This document shows positions 1-7,857 of a stretch of DNA of 64,000 nt, in pieces. Numbering within the stretch: position 1 is the first letter of the stretch; each line of letters opens with the position of its first letter. Origin of the DNA: Streptomyces sp. HD. Lineage in GTDB: Bacteria; Actinomycetota; Actinomycetes; Streptomycetales; Streptomycetaceae. The notes below the pieces were generated by a model. That model saw only the letters and a program-made list of their open reading frames with translations, did not search any database and had not been told where the DNA came from. Where the stretch lies: contig NZ_JAQMYP010000034.1 of NCBI RefSeq assembly GCF_028369295.1, forward strand, positions 46,509 to 110,508, written 5' to 3'. The position numbers were made by a program, and so were the translations under genes.

Positions 1-92
1 GCGGGCTCGCTTCGGCTATCGGGCTCGGCTTGGACGCGGCGGTGGAGGACGACACGGTTCACCATGCTAAGCGCCGTGCCACACTCCTTGGC

Positions 93-986
93 ATGCGACG
101 CCTGTTCCCTGTGACCGACGAAACAACAGCGAGGGGCTCCGGCGGTTCGGCCGGGGCGGACGGGGGTGGAGCTGCTGATGGGGAGCTTGTTTCCGGTGCC
201 GCCGGTGCCGCCGGCGGGGGCTCCGGGGTCGTTTTTCCCGGTGGGGACCTGGTCGACCGGGAGTGGAGTCTCGCCGAGCTCGCCGTCGCCTATGCCTACC
301 CGCGGCCCGGGCCCGACGGGCGGCAGCCCTGGCTGCGGGCCAACATGGTGTCCACGCTGGACGGGGCCGCCCAGCACGACGGCCGTTCGCAGCCCATCTC
401 CAGCGCGGCCGACATGCGGATCTTCGGCACGCTGCGGGCACTGGCGGACGTCGTGATCGTCGGTGCCGAAACGGTACGTCAGGAGGGGTACCGTCCGGCA
501 CGCGCGCGTGCCGAGTTCGCGCAGGCCCGTCAAGCCGCCGGTCAGGAGCCCGCTCCGGCCATCGCGGTGGTCAGCGCGAGCCTGGACCTGGACTACGGCC
601 TGCCGCTGTTCACCTCTCCCTCCGTGCCCACCCTGGTCCTCACGGGCGCCGCCGCTGCCCCGGACCGGATCGCCGCCGCGGAGAAGGCGGGGGCGCGCGT
701 GGTGGTCGCCGGTGACGGCGTCGGCGTGGACCCCGCCCGTGCCGTCCGGGCCCTGGCCGAGCTCGGCCACACCCGGCTGCTGACCGAGGGCGGGCCGCGG
801 CTGCTCGGTCAGCTGGTGGCCGCCGGGGTGCTCGACGAGCTCTGTCTGACGATCTCCCCGATGCTCACCGCCGGTGACGCGCAGCGCATCGCCGGAGGGC
901 CCTCGGTGGCGGTCCCGAAACGGTTCGGGCTGGCATCCCTGCTGGAGGAGGACGGATTCCTGTTCGGCAGGTACCGGCGGACGTGA
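93..986 (+). CDS. Pyrimidine reductase family protein (RibD C-terminal domain)
   Basis: The 297-residue product carries the RibD C-terminal / dihydrofolate-reductase-like fold that in riboflavin synthesis reduces the ribosylamino-pyrimidine intermediate with NADPH. Visible signatures are WLRANMVSTLDG (about residues 80-91), VIVGAETVRQEGY (121-133) and the late TEGGPRLLGQL segment. Residues 15-50 are Gly/Ala-rich and probably disordered. I start at ATG 93 (MRRLFPV) because the conserved part begins there; an upstream in-frame start at 30 would add 21 residues with no conserved look. The gene stands alone and not in a rib operon, so its exact substrate is inferred from the family only. Confidence 0.85.
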   Translation: MRRLFPVTDETTARGSGGSAGADGGGAADGELVSGAAGAAGGGSGVVFPGGDLVDREWSLAELAVAYAYPRPGPDGRQPWLRANMVSTLDGAAQHDGRSQPISSAADMRIFGTLRALADVVIVGAETVRQEGYRPARARAEFAQARQAAGQEPAPAIAVVSASLDLDYGLPLFTSPSVPTLVLTGAAAAPDRIAAAEKAGARVVVAGDGVGVDPARAVRALAELGHTRLLTEGGPRLLGQLVAAGVLDELCLTISPMLTAGDAQRIAGGPSVAVPKRFGLASLLEEDGFLFGRYRRT

Positions 987-1131
987 GGTTGGTACGGACA
1001 TGGGTTCTATCGATGCCGTAGTCCTGAAAACGGCGGAATAGGCCGTTCCGTTTAGCTTCCGCCGGGCACACTAAAACTCGCAGTCCCCGTGCGAGCACGG
1101 GGCAGGATGGTTTCCGCAGAAGGGGCGCCCG

Positions 1132-1605
1132 GTGTTCACAAGCGTTTTGATGATCGAGAAGGCCCTGACGTCCGCCGACGTGGAGTTCGTGACCACCTTG
1201 CACGGGGACGAACAGGTCGCCTTCCATGTGCTGCTCCAGCCGCGCGGCGAGCAGGCCGACAGGCTGTTGCGCGCCATCGACGACATCGCCCTCGGCGAGC
1301 TGGACGAGGCGGTCCGGGAGGGGAAGACCCCGGAGGGGGAGGAGGCGCTCAGTACGGGGGAGCGGGCGCTGGAGGTGTCGCTCACGGCGTTGCGCTCCGC
1401 CGGGGCGGCGGCGGAGGGGCGGTTGCTGGAGGACCATCCGCTGGATGCGCTCAAGGCGGTGGTGGAGGAGGTCCGGGCGGATGAGGTGATCGTGCTGACC
1501 GATCCCCACTACGTGGAGGAGTTCTTCCATCGGGACTGGGCTTCTCGGGCTCGGCACAGGGTGGGGGTGCCCGTGCTGAAGCTGTTCTCGCACAGTAAGG
1601 CGTAG
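1132..1605 (+). CDS. Conserved hypothetical protein next to murC
   Basis: A 157-residue acidic protein starting at GTG 1132 with a GGGG-type ribosome binding site about 8 bases upstream. I see no catalytic motif. The C-terminal half (ADEVIVLTDPHYVEEFF, then VGVPVLKLF) has the beta-strand rhythm of universal-stress or nucleotide-binding-like folds. Streptomyces homologues at this place, just before murC, are often labelled indole-3-glycerol phosphate synthase; nothing in this short sequence supports a TIM-barrel enzyme, so that label looks wrong. It is followed by a repeat-bearing spacer before murC and may be its own transcription unit. Confidence 0.7.
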   Translation: MFTSVLMIEKALTSADVEFVTTLHGDEQVAFHVLLQPRGEQADRLLRAIDDIALGELDEAVREGKTPEGEEALSTGERALEVSLTALRSAGAAAEGRLLEDHPLDALKAVVEEVRADEVIVLTDPHYVEEFFHRDWASRARHRVGVPVLKLFSHSKA

Positions 1606-1648
1606 GGGGGTTTTCGGGGGCCGCGCCGTAGGGGCTGACGTCGGTTCC

Positions 1649-1695
1649 CGGCTGCGGGTCGCCTCTGGCTTGTCGCGCAGTTCCCCGCGCCCCTG
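1649..1695. repeat. Streptomyces interspersed repeat, copy 1
   Basis: Contains the string CGCGCAGTTCCCCGCGCCCC, whose reverse complement appears near 45870 and, in diverged form, near 19310, 25735 and 33090. It lies in the spacer before murC. This is one of the short repeats common between streptomycete genes. Function is unknown. Confidence 0.6.
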
Positions 1696-1765
1696 GGCGT
1701 TGCAGTCACCCCCCAGCCAATAGGCTGGGGCCTCATCGTCGTATCGCAATCCTGGGAGAACACGC

Positions 1766-3154
1766 ATGGCACCCGGCATTCCCACCGCCATGGACCGACC
1801 GCACTTCATCGGCATCGGCGGCGCCGGGATGTCGGGGATCGCGAAGATTCTCGCGCAGCGTGGGGCCAAGGTGGCCGGCAGTGACGCCAAGGAGTCGGCG
1901 ACCGCCGAGGCGCTGCGGGCGCTGGGCGTGACCGTGCACATCGGGCACGCCGCGGAGCACCTCGCCGACGACGCCAGCTGTGTCGTGGTGTCGTCGGCGA
2001 TCCGGAAGGACAACCCGGAGCTGGCCCGCGCCGCCGAGCTGGGCATCCCGGTGGTGCACCGCTCCGACGCGCTGGCCGCGCTGATGGACGGGCTGCGTCC
2101 GATCGCCGTCGCCGGTACGCACGGCAAGACGACCACGACGTCGATGCTGGCGGTCTCCCTGTCCGAGCTGGGCCTGAAGCCGTCGTACGCCATCGGCGGC
2201 GACCTGGACGCCCCCGGCTCGAACGCCCTGCACGGCGACGGGGACATCTTCGTCGCCGAGGCGGACGAATCGGACCGCAGCTTCCACAAGTACACGCCCG
2301 ACGTCGCGATCGTCCTGAACGTCGAGCTCGACCACCACGCCAACTACGCGTCGATGGACGAGATCTACGAGTCCTTCGTGACGTTCGCCGACCGCATCAC
2401 CGAGGGCGGCACGCTGGTGATCTCGGCCGACCAGGACGGGGCGCGGGAGCTGACCCGACGGGTGTCCGGCACGGTCCGGACGGTGACGTACGGCGAGGCG
2501 GAGGACGCCGACGTACGTGTGCTGTCGGTGCTGCCGCAGGGGCTGAAGAGCCAGGTCACCGTCCTGCTGGACGGCCAGGAGCTCACCTTCACGGTCTCGG
2601 TCCCGGGCCGGCACTACGCGCTCAACGCGGTCGCCGCCCTGGCCGCCGGCGCCGCGCTGGGCGTCCCGGCCGCCGAGCTGGCCCCGGCGCTCGCGGCCTA
2701 CACCGGGGTGAAGCGGCGCCTCCAGCTGAAGGGCGAGGCCGCGGGCGTCCAGGTCATCGACTCCTACGCCCACCACCCGACCGAGATGACGGCCGACCTG
2801 GAGGCCATGCGCGCGGCCGCCGGAGACGCCCGGATCCTGGTCGTCTACCAGCCCCACCTCTTCTCCCGCACCCAGGAGCTCGGCAAGGAGATGGGCGACG
2901 CCCTCGCCCTCGCGGACTCCTCGCTGGTCCTGGACATCTACCCGGCCCGCGAGGACCCGATCCCCGGCATCACCAGCGACCTGGTGATCGAGGCGGCACG
3001 GGCGGCGGGCGCCGAGGTGACGGCGGTGCACGACAAGGGCGAGGTGCCCGCGCTGGTCGCGGGAATGGCGAAGCCCGGTGATCTCGTTCTCACCATGGGC
3101 GCGGGCGATGTCACCGACCTCGGCCCGCTCATCCTGGACCGCCTGGCGAAGTGA
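1766..3154 (+). CDS. murC: UDP-N-acetylmuramate--L-alanine ligase
   Basis: A 462-residue cytoplasmic Mur ligase that adds L-alanine to UDP-MurNAc with ATP, the first step of the peptidoglycan stem peptide. The N-terminal UDP-binding motif GIGGAGMSGIAKIL is at residues 16-29, the ATP P-loop GTHGKTTTTS at about 117-126, the metal/substrate motif EADESDRSF near 175, and the C-terminal HHPTEM signature near 333. The length is normal for MurC. It starts at ATG 1766 behind GGGAG. msrB follows after only 13 bases, so the two are probably cotranscribed. MurC is away from the main division and cell wall cluster, which is usual in Streptomyces. Confidence 0.97.
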   Translation: MAPGIPTAMDRPHFIGIGGAGMSGIAKILAQRGAKVAGSDAKESATAEALRALGVTVHIGHAAEHLADDASCVVVSSAIRKDNPELARAAELGIPVVHRSDALAALMDGLRPIAVAGTHGKTTTTSMLAVSLSELGLKPSYAIGGDLDAPGSNALHGDGDIFVAEADESDRSFHKYTPDVAIVLNVELDHHANYASMDEIYESFVTFADRITEGGTLVISADQDGARELTRRVSGTVRTVTYGEAEDADVRVLSVLPQGLKSQVTVLLDGQELTFTVSVPGRHYALNAVAALAAGAALGVPAAELAPALAAYTGVKRRLQLKGEAAGVQVIDSYAHHPTEMTADLEAMRAAAGDARILVVYQPHLFSRTQELGKEMGDALALADSSLVLDIYPAREDPIPGITSDLVIEAARAAGAEVTAVHDKGEVPALVAGMAKPGDLVLTMGAGDVTDLGPLILDRLAK

Positions 3155-3167
3155 GGGACAAGGACCC

Positions 3168-3575
3168 ATGTCGTACGACGTCGAAAAGCCGGACGAGGAG
3201 TGGCGCGCGGAGCTGAGCCCGGCCGAGTACGCCGTCCTCCGCGAGGCAGGCACGGAGCCCGCCTTCACCGGTGAGTACACCAACACCAAGACGAACGGCG
3301 TCTACTCCTGCCGTGCCTGTGGCGCCGAACTCTTCACCTCCACCACCAAGTTCGAGTCCCACTGCGGCTGGCCGTCCTTCTACGACCCGAAGGACACCGA
3401 CGCGGTGGAGCTGATCGAGGACCGCTCGCACGGGATGGTGCGGACGGAGGTGCGCTGTGCCCGGTGCGGGTCGCATCTCGGGCATGTATTCGAGGGGGAG
3501 GGGTATCCGACCCCGACCGACCAGCGCTACTGCATCAACAGCATCTCGCTGCGGCTGACGCCGGACGAGGGCTGA
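3168..3575 (+). CDS. msrB: Peptide-methionine (R)-S-oxide reductase
   Basis: A 135-residue MsrB that reduces methionine-R-sulfoxide in oxidised proteins. Two CxxC pairs, C48/C51 and C97/C100, form the structural zinc site. The catalytic cysteine is C122 in RYCINS, and GWPSF at 67-71 is the family signature. The start at ATG 3168 is fixed by the conserved N-terminus (MSYDVEKPDEEWRAEL) and a GGGACAAGGA binding site. It lies 13 bases behind murC, the arrangement expected for streptomycetes. Confidence 0.96.
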   Translation: MSYDVEKPDEEWRAELSPAEYAVLREAGTEPAFTGEYTNTKTNGVYSCRACGAELFTSTTKFESHCGWPSFYDPKDTDAVELIEDRSHGMVRTEVRCARCGSHLGHVFEGEGYPTPTDQRYCINSISLRLTPDEG

Positions 3576-3591
3576 CCGCCGGCCCGAGGCC

Positions 3592-4060
3592 CTCGGCCGT
3601 GGAGTGTCCGGGGCGGGACCGCTCCGGACACCTCGGTCAGGAGGCGTTCGACGTCCGTGCCCCAGCGTGAGGCGATCACGAGGTCCCGGGCCGGGTCCAC
3701 CCACAGCAGGTGACTGCCGCCGTTGCCGCGGGCGCAGCGGTCGGTGCGCGGGGCCCGGGGCCCGGGGCCAGACCGTGCCCCGGTCGTTGAGCCACCACGA
3801 CAAGCCGTACTCGGGCTTGACGCGGCAGGGCGTCCACGACTCCTCGACCCAGCGGCGCGACAGGACCTGGCGTCCGCCCCACCTGCCGCCGTTCAGGCAG
3901 AGCAGGCCGATGCGGGCCAGGTCCAGGGCGCCGATCCACAGGCCGCCGCCCCAGTGGGCGCCGCCGGAAACGACCGGCACCGGCCGCCCCGCCTGGGCAC
4001 GAACGGCGGGCGCGAGCGCGGTACGGTCGCGGCCCTCCCCGGAGTCGAGGGCCGGGACCT
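3592..4060 (-). pseudogene. Remnant of a serine hydrolase (beta-lactamase-related) C-terminus, frameshifted
   Basis: On the minus strand one frame reads GGAHWGGGLWIGALDLARIGLL and continues through RWVEESW and YGLSWWLNDRGTVWP, which is the C-terminal half of a class-C beta-lactamase/esterase-like serine hydrolase. At about 3748-3762 the frame shifts inside a CCCGGG-repeat stretch, and the homologous text resumes in another frame as CARGNGGSHLLWVDPARDLV, then ERLLTEVSGAVP. The N-terminal part with the SxxK nucleophile is absent: sequence to the right of about 4060 is the upstream region of the phosphatase gene. I read it as a decayed gene that is both truncated and frameshifted. Confidence 0.7.
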
Positions 4061-4308
4061 CGCTGTCCGGGGACCGTTCCTTCGTGCCGGAATCCAACCG
4101 AGTTCACACCGCATCTCCGCCGAGCAGGGACACGGCCACCTGCCCCGACCCGGCGGAATCCGCACCCATGTCGGGCCTGGCCCGCGTCACACATGGGGTG
4201 CGGGTGCGCTGGCACGGGGGAGGCGGTTGTTCCTAGACTCGTAAGACGGGGGGCAGGCCGGAGTCCCGGCCCGGCGTCGTGACCCGTGCGGGAAGGCGGT
4301 GGCGGCTT

Positions 4309-5055
4309 GTGCCGTACGTCGCTGTGAGTGCGATCAGTCATCCCGGCCTGCTGCGCGAGCGGAACGAGGACAGCCTCGTCGTCGGGCCGTGGACCCTGTG
4401 CGGCACGGTGACCGAGAATCCACAGACCCTGGTCTTCCCACTCGGCACCCCGCTCGTCGTTGCCGTCGCCGACGGGCTCGGCGGGCATCCCGGCGGTGAG
4501 GTGGCCAGCTCCCTGGTCGCCCGGCAGCTCGCCGCGCTGGGCCCGGCCCTGACCAGCGAGGTCGCCGTCCGCGACGTTGTGAACACCTGCAACCGCGCCG
4601 TGTACCAGGCGGCCGGCGGCGACCAGGTGACCGAGCTCACCGCCATGGGGACCACGGTCGCCGGCGTCGTCGTGCAGTCCGACTCGGTCCTGGTCTTCAA
4701 CGTCGGCGACAGTCAGGTCCTCGCGGCCGGCGGCGACGGGCTGCGCCAGGTGAGCGTCGACGACAATCCACCACATCCGCCGGGCCGGACCACCTCCCTG
4801 GTCACCCAGTGCCTGGGCGGCTCGCCCACCTACCGCGCCATCCATCCCCACGTCACGTCCGAGACCCCGACACCCGGCGAGCGCTACCTGATCTGCTCGG
4901 ACGGCCTCACCGACCCGGTGCCCACAGACGTCCTTGAGCGGATCCTCGACGAGCACGACGACGGGCGGGCGGCCTTCGAGCTGTGGAAGGCCGCGATCGA
5001 CGCGGGCGGGCCGGACAACATCACGGTCGCGGTGGTGCGGGTCGGGGAGGAGTAG
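4309..5055 (+). CDS. PP2C-family serine/threonine protein phosphatase
   Basis: A 248-residue PPM/PP2C phosphatase, predicted to be cytosolic because no membrane segment is visible. The metal-binding motifs are intact: RERNEDS near residue 16-22, VADGLGGHPGG near 53-63, the MGTT and GDS segments in the middle, SDGLTD near 200 and GPDNITV close to the C-terminus. GTG 4309 is chosen because the family sequence begins with VAVSAISHPG; a GTG at 4279 is also in frame. No kinase or FHA partner lies beside it, so the target is unknown. The gene is bounded on both sides by decayed gene remnants. Confidence 0.88.
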   Translation: MPYVAVSAISHPGLLRERNEDSLVVGPWTLCGTVTENPQTLVFPLGTPLVVAVADGLGGHPGGEVASSLVARQLAALGPALTSEVAVRDVVNTCNRAVYQAAGGDQVTELTAMGTTVAGVVVQSDSVLVFNVGDSQVLAAGGDGLRQVSVDDNPPHPPGRTTSLVTQCLGGSPTYRAIHPHVTSETPTPGERYLICSDGLTDPVPTDVLERILDEHDDGRAAFELWKAAIDAGGPDNITVAVVRVGEE

Positions 5056-5099
5056 CGCGCGGTCACCGGACCGGACGGTGCCGGTGTCGGTGCCTGGTG

Positions 5100-5345
5100 T
5101 CAGTCCGAGGCCAGGGGATCGCGCTGGTCAGCCTCGTCCAGCTTCCCGTAGCCCTTCGCGTAGGTGTGCCGGCGGTCCAGGCCCAGGCCCTCCGTGAAGT
5201 GGCGGCGCATCTCCCGGATGGCACCGGACTCGCCGGCCGCCCACGCGGCGCCGCCCTGCGAGGGAACGGTGGCCTTGAGTACGGCGTCCCGCAGTGCCTC
5301 CCCGGGCCGGTCGGCGGCCCGGTGGATCCAGACCACGTCCAGGTC
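5100..5345 (-). pseudogene. C-terminal remnant of a siderophore-interacting protein (FAD/NADPH ferric reductase)
   Basis: The minus-strand frame reads SDLDVVWIHR, ...AWAAGESGAIREMRRHF, ...GLDRRHTYAKGYGKL. This matches the C-terminal NADP-binding part of siderophore-interacting proteins, which release iron from imported ferric siderophores. The N-terminal FAD-binding two thirds is missing: homology stops at about 5345, where a prephenate-dehydratase-like frame begins on the other strand. Only about 80 codons survive, so this is a broken gene. Confidence 0.7.
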
Positions 5346-5667
5346 GGAGTGCGATGCCGCGGTGGCCGGTGAGTTCGCCGCCGGCCACTACGGACTGCGC
5401 GCCGCCGCCACCGGGATACAGGACACCGCGGGTGCCACCACACGGTTCCTGCTGTGCTCGCGCTCCGGAAGGCCCGACGCAGTACCCGCCGACCGCACCT
5501 CGCTGATCGGGCGGCTCGCCGGACGGCCGCAGCACATCGGCGCCCTGCTGGACGGCCTGCGCCGGCACCCCTTCCTGCGGGCCGTGTCCCTGCACCTCGT
5601 GCCCGACGGTGGAGGCCGCTCGCTGCTCTTCGCCGACTGTCCGGGCCGCATTGACCGTTGCTTGTGA
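5346..5667 (+). pseudogene. C-terminal remnant of a prephenate dehydratase-like protein
   Basis: The plus-strand frame reads YGLRAAATGIQDTAGATTRF, then DRTSLIGRLAGRP and a final FADCPGR. The IQD...ATTRF stretch is the end of the prephenate dehydratase catalytic domain and DRTSL opens an ACT-like regulatory domain. The N-terminal about 170 residues and any start codon are missing; the reading frame runs into the siderophore-protein remnant at about 5346. It ends at TGA 5665-5667, right before a strong terminator hairpin. This is a truncated pseudogene. Confidence 0.65.
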
Positions 5668-5668
5668 A

Positions 5669-5700
5669 AGTGGCCCCCGGCTGTCGAGCCGGGGGCCACT
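5669..5700. terminator. Perfect 14-bp stem terminator
   Basis: AGTGGCCCCCGGCT and AGCCGGGGGCCACT form a perfect 14-bp stem around a GTCG loop. It sits between the prephenate dehydratase remnant and the convergent TetR gene, so it probably terminates from both sides. Confidence 0.8.
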
Positions 5701-5719
5701 CTCATGCAACGGCCAGTGA

Positions 5720-6274
5720 TCAGGCCTTGGGTGACGGCTCACGGGCGAGAGCCAGCACGAGTCGTGCGGTGGAGTCCACGAGTTCCCTGTCGATGGGTGT
5801 GCCGGCCACGAGTACCCGGTAGTAGAGCGGGCCGAGCAGCAGATCGACGAGGTGGTCGAGGGTCCGGTCGTCGACGGTGGTCCCGTGATCGCGGGCGAGG
5901 AGCTCGCGCAGGCCGGTCATGTCGCGTTCGCGTTGCTCCTTCAGGAAGCCGTCCCGCAGTGACGCGGCGGTGTCGCTCTCCAGCTGGGCGTGGCCGAGCA
6001 GTGCCTGGAGCACCTGGCCGGCCGGCTCCTCGAAGAAGTCGGCCACGCGCCGGAGATGGGAGGCGAGGTTCTCCTCGGCGCTCACGGTCTCGTCCGTCCG
6101 CCACTGAAGGGCTTCACGGGCGTCGTCGATGAGGGTGTCCAGGAGGATGTCGACCTTCGACTTCCACCAGCGGTAGATCGTCTGCTTGGCCACGCCGGCG
6201 CGCTGGGCGATGCCCTCGATGGTCAGACCGGCGAACCCCCGCTCGACGAGGAGATCGTCCGCGGCGTTCAGCAC
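5720..6274 (-). CDS. TetR-family transcriptional regulator
   Basis: The DNA-binding domain is clear: LTIEGIAQRAGVAKQTIYRWW is a TetR helix-turn-helix, followed by a helical ligand-binding domain (TetR_C-like, SHLRRVADFF...QALLGHAQLESD). The first standard start in frame, GTG 6274, falls inside helix 1 (VLNAADDLLVERG). The frame stays open for about 31 more codons upstream, to a stop, and that stretch (RKPRPAC...RTGPHRSESVRLA) looks like the N-terminal tail of such regulators. No ATG, GTG or TTG occurs there; the only start-like codon is ATC at 6367-6365, with AAAGG about 10 bases before it. The gene lies downstream of the MFS pump on the same strand and probably represses it. Confidence 0.85.
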   Translation of the reverse strand: MLNAADDLLVERGFAGLTIEGIAQRAGVAKQTIYRWWKSKVDILLDTLIDDAREALQWRTDETVSAEENLASHLRRVADFFEEPAGQVLQALLGHAQLESDTAASLRDGFLKEQRERDMTGLRELLARDHGTTVDDRTLDHLVDLLLGPLYYRVLVAGTPIDRELVDSTARLVLALAREPSPKA

Positions 6275-6450
6275 CGCCAGCCGGACACTCTCGCTGCGGT
6301 GAGGGCCGGTTCGGCTGATGACCTCGGCCTGTTCGCAGGCGGGTCGTGGCTTACGCGTGGCGCTGATGGTCCGTCAACCTTTCGAGTCGTGTCACTGCTG
6401 AGATTCTGGCACAGCGGATCCGCCGTCCGTCGTGGCGAGCGATGGCGGGA

Positions 6451-7686
6451 TCAGGCGGCCTTCCTGCCCGTCCGCACCAGGCTGAGCAGGACGCAGAGGG
6501 AGAGCGCGGCCACCGCTGCGCTGAACGTCTCGCCCGCAGGGCGCAGGCTGGTCTCGCGGATCAGGACACCCACGCCGATCGCGGGTACCGCCAGCATCGA
6601 GTACAGGATGGCGAAGAAGGTGGACACCGAGGCGCCCCGGTGCTGGGGAGCGCTGCGCGTGGTGATGCTGCCGATGCCGTGGCCCACGGCGATTCCCGTC
6701 GCGAGCCCGTTGACCGCGGCGCCGATCAGCAGGGGTGCCAGGGTGCCGGTGGCCATCGACGTGGCGATCAGGGCGGCCGCGACGATCAGGCCCAGGCAGG
6801 CGGCGGGCAGGGCGGTGGCCGGCTTGAGCGCACGGACCAGGAGCTGGCCGAGCGCGGTGCAGGCGAAGGCGATGAAGACCACGAGGCCGGTGAGCGCATG
6901 GCTGGTTTCGTTGAGCACGGTGCCGAGGAACAGTCCGGTCACGGCGGTCAGCACGCCGAGCACCGCGAAGCCCGAACCGGCCGCCATGGCGGAGCGCAGG
7001 AAGTCCGAGCGGATCTCGCTCGGCACGTGCAGCGGCTGGAACTGCAGGGAGAAGCCGGTCCGGTGCGCGCAGCTCTCCCCGTTCACCATGACACCGAGCA
7101 TGCCGATGGCGGCCAGGACGAGCATGACGACCCACGGCGTGCGCAGCGGGGACGGGGCGACATCGGCCAGGACGCCGGCGAGCAGCGTGCCGCACGCCAG
7201 GCCGCCCATGTTGGCGAACAGCGCGATGGTGGCGGGCTTTACGCGCGCGGTGGGCCCGAGCCGTTCGGCGAGGGAGGCGGTGGCCGCACCGGTCACCAGG
7301 GCGGCCGAGAACCCGGAGACGACCCGGGCGACGAGCATGACCCCGACGTTCTGGGCGACCAGGAAGACGGCCGCCGCGCACACGGACAGCAGCGTGGCCG
7401 CGATGAGCACCGGGCGGCGCCCCACCTGGTCCGAGAGGCGCCCGAAGAGCAGCAGTCCGAGAACGACGCCGAGCGCGTAGACGGCGAAGACGACGGTCAC
7501 GGTGAAGGGTGTGAAGCCGAACTGCTCGCCGTAGAGCGGGTAGAGGGGAGTCGGCGCCGTGGTGCCCGCCATGGTGATCCACAAGGCGAAGGCCACGCTG
7601 AACACGGCGAGTCCGCCGCCCTTCATTCTGTCCGGTGTGTCGGTTCGGTCCGTGGAGTCCATGGACCGGACGGTGGGGTTGCCCAC
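6451..7686 (-). CDS. MFS drug-efflux-type transporter
   Basis: A 411-residue, twelve-helix major facilitator permease. The motif FGRLSDQVGRRPVLI near residue 80-95 is the classic loop 2-3 signature. The N-terminus of about 22 residues is hydrophilic and cytoplasmic. GTG 7686 is supported by GAGAGG 8 bases upstream. A good promoter (TTGAAT, 17-bp spacer, TAGTCT) lies at 7765-7793. The TetR gene follows in the same direction after a 176-base gap. Family knowledge points to efflux of a small toxic or natural product; the substrate cannot be read from sequence. Confidence 0.88.
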   Translation of the reverse strand: MGNPTVRSMDSTDRTDTPDRMKGGGLAVFSVAFALWITMAGTTAPTPLYPLYGEQFGFTPFTVTVVFAVYALGVVLGLLLFGRLSDQVGRRPVLIAATLLSVCAAAVFLVAQNVGVMLVARVVSGFSAALVTGAATASLAERLGPTARVKPATIALFANMGGLACGTLLAGVLADVAPSPLRTPWVVMLVLAAIGMLGVMVNGESCAHRTGFSLQFQPLHVPSEIRSDFLRSAMAAGSGFAVLGVLTAVTGLFLGTVLNETSHALTGLVVFIAFACTALGQLLVRALKPATALPAACLGLIVAAALIATSMATGTLAPLLIGAAVNGLATGIAVGHGIGSITTRSAPQHRGASVSTFFAILYSMLAVPAIGVGVLIRETSLRPAGETFSAAVAALSLCVLLSLVRTGRKAA

Positions 7687-7751
7687 TGCTGTGGCCTCTC
7701 GTGAGTTGTCGCAGGCTGAGCGACGCGCCAGTGATACGAGACTTACCGTTG

Positions 7752-7793
7752 CGTCTATTCAAAAAGACTAGACTAGTCGTCTCGTCTATTCAA
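7752..7793 (-). promoter_or_regulatory. Promoter and candidate TetR operator of the MFS gene
   Basis: On the minus strand TTGAAT (7793-7788) and TAGTCT (7770-7765) are separated by exactly 17 bases. TTGAATAGACG occurs twice in direct orientation, at 7793-7783 and 7762-7752, and the palindrome GACTAGTC (7771-7778) lies against the -10 box. Repressor binding here would block the promoter. The identity of the regulator is inferred from the linked TetR gene. Confidence 0.6.
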
Positions 7794-7857
7794 TGTGGAT
7801 TGTCGAGGCTACGAGAGGCTGCCGGTCGGCGTCGGCGGGTCCGTGAGTGGGCGTCGG

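Noticed and set aside
1132..1605. Annotation as indole-3-glycerol phosphate synthase
   Set aside because: The 157-residue sequence is too short and shows no TrpC motif.
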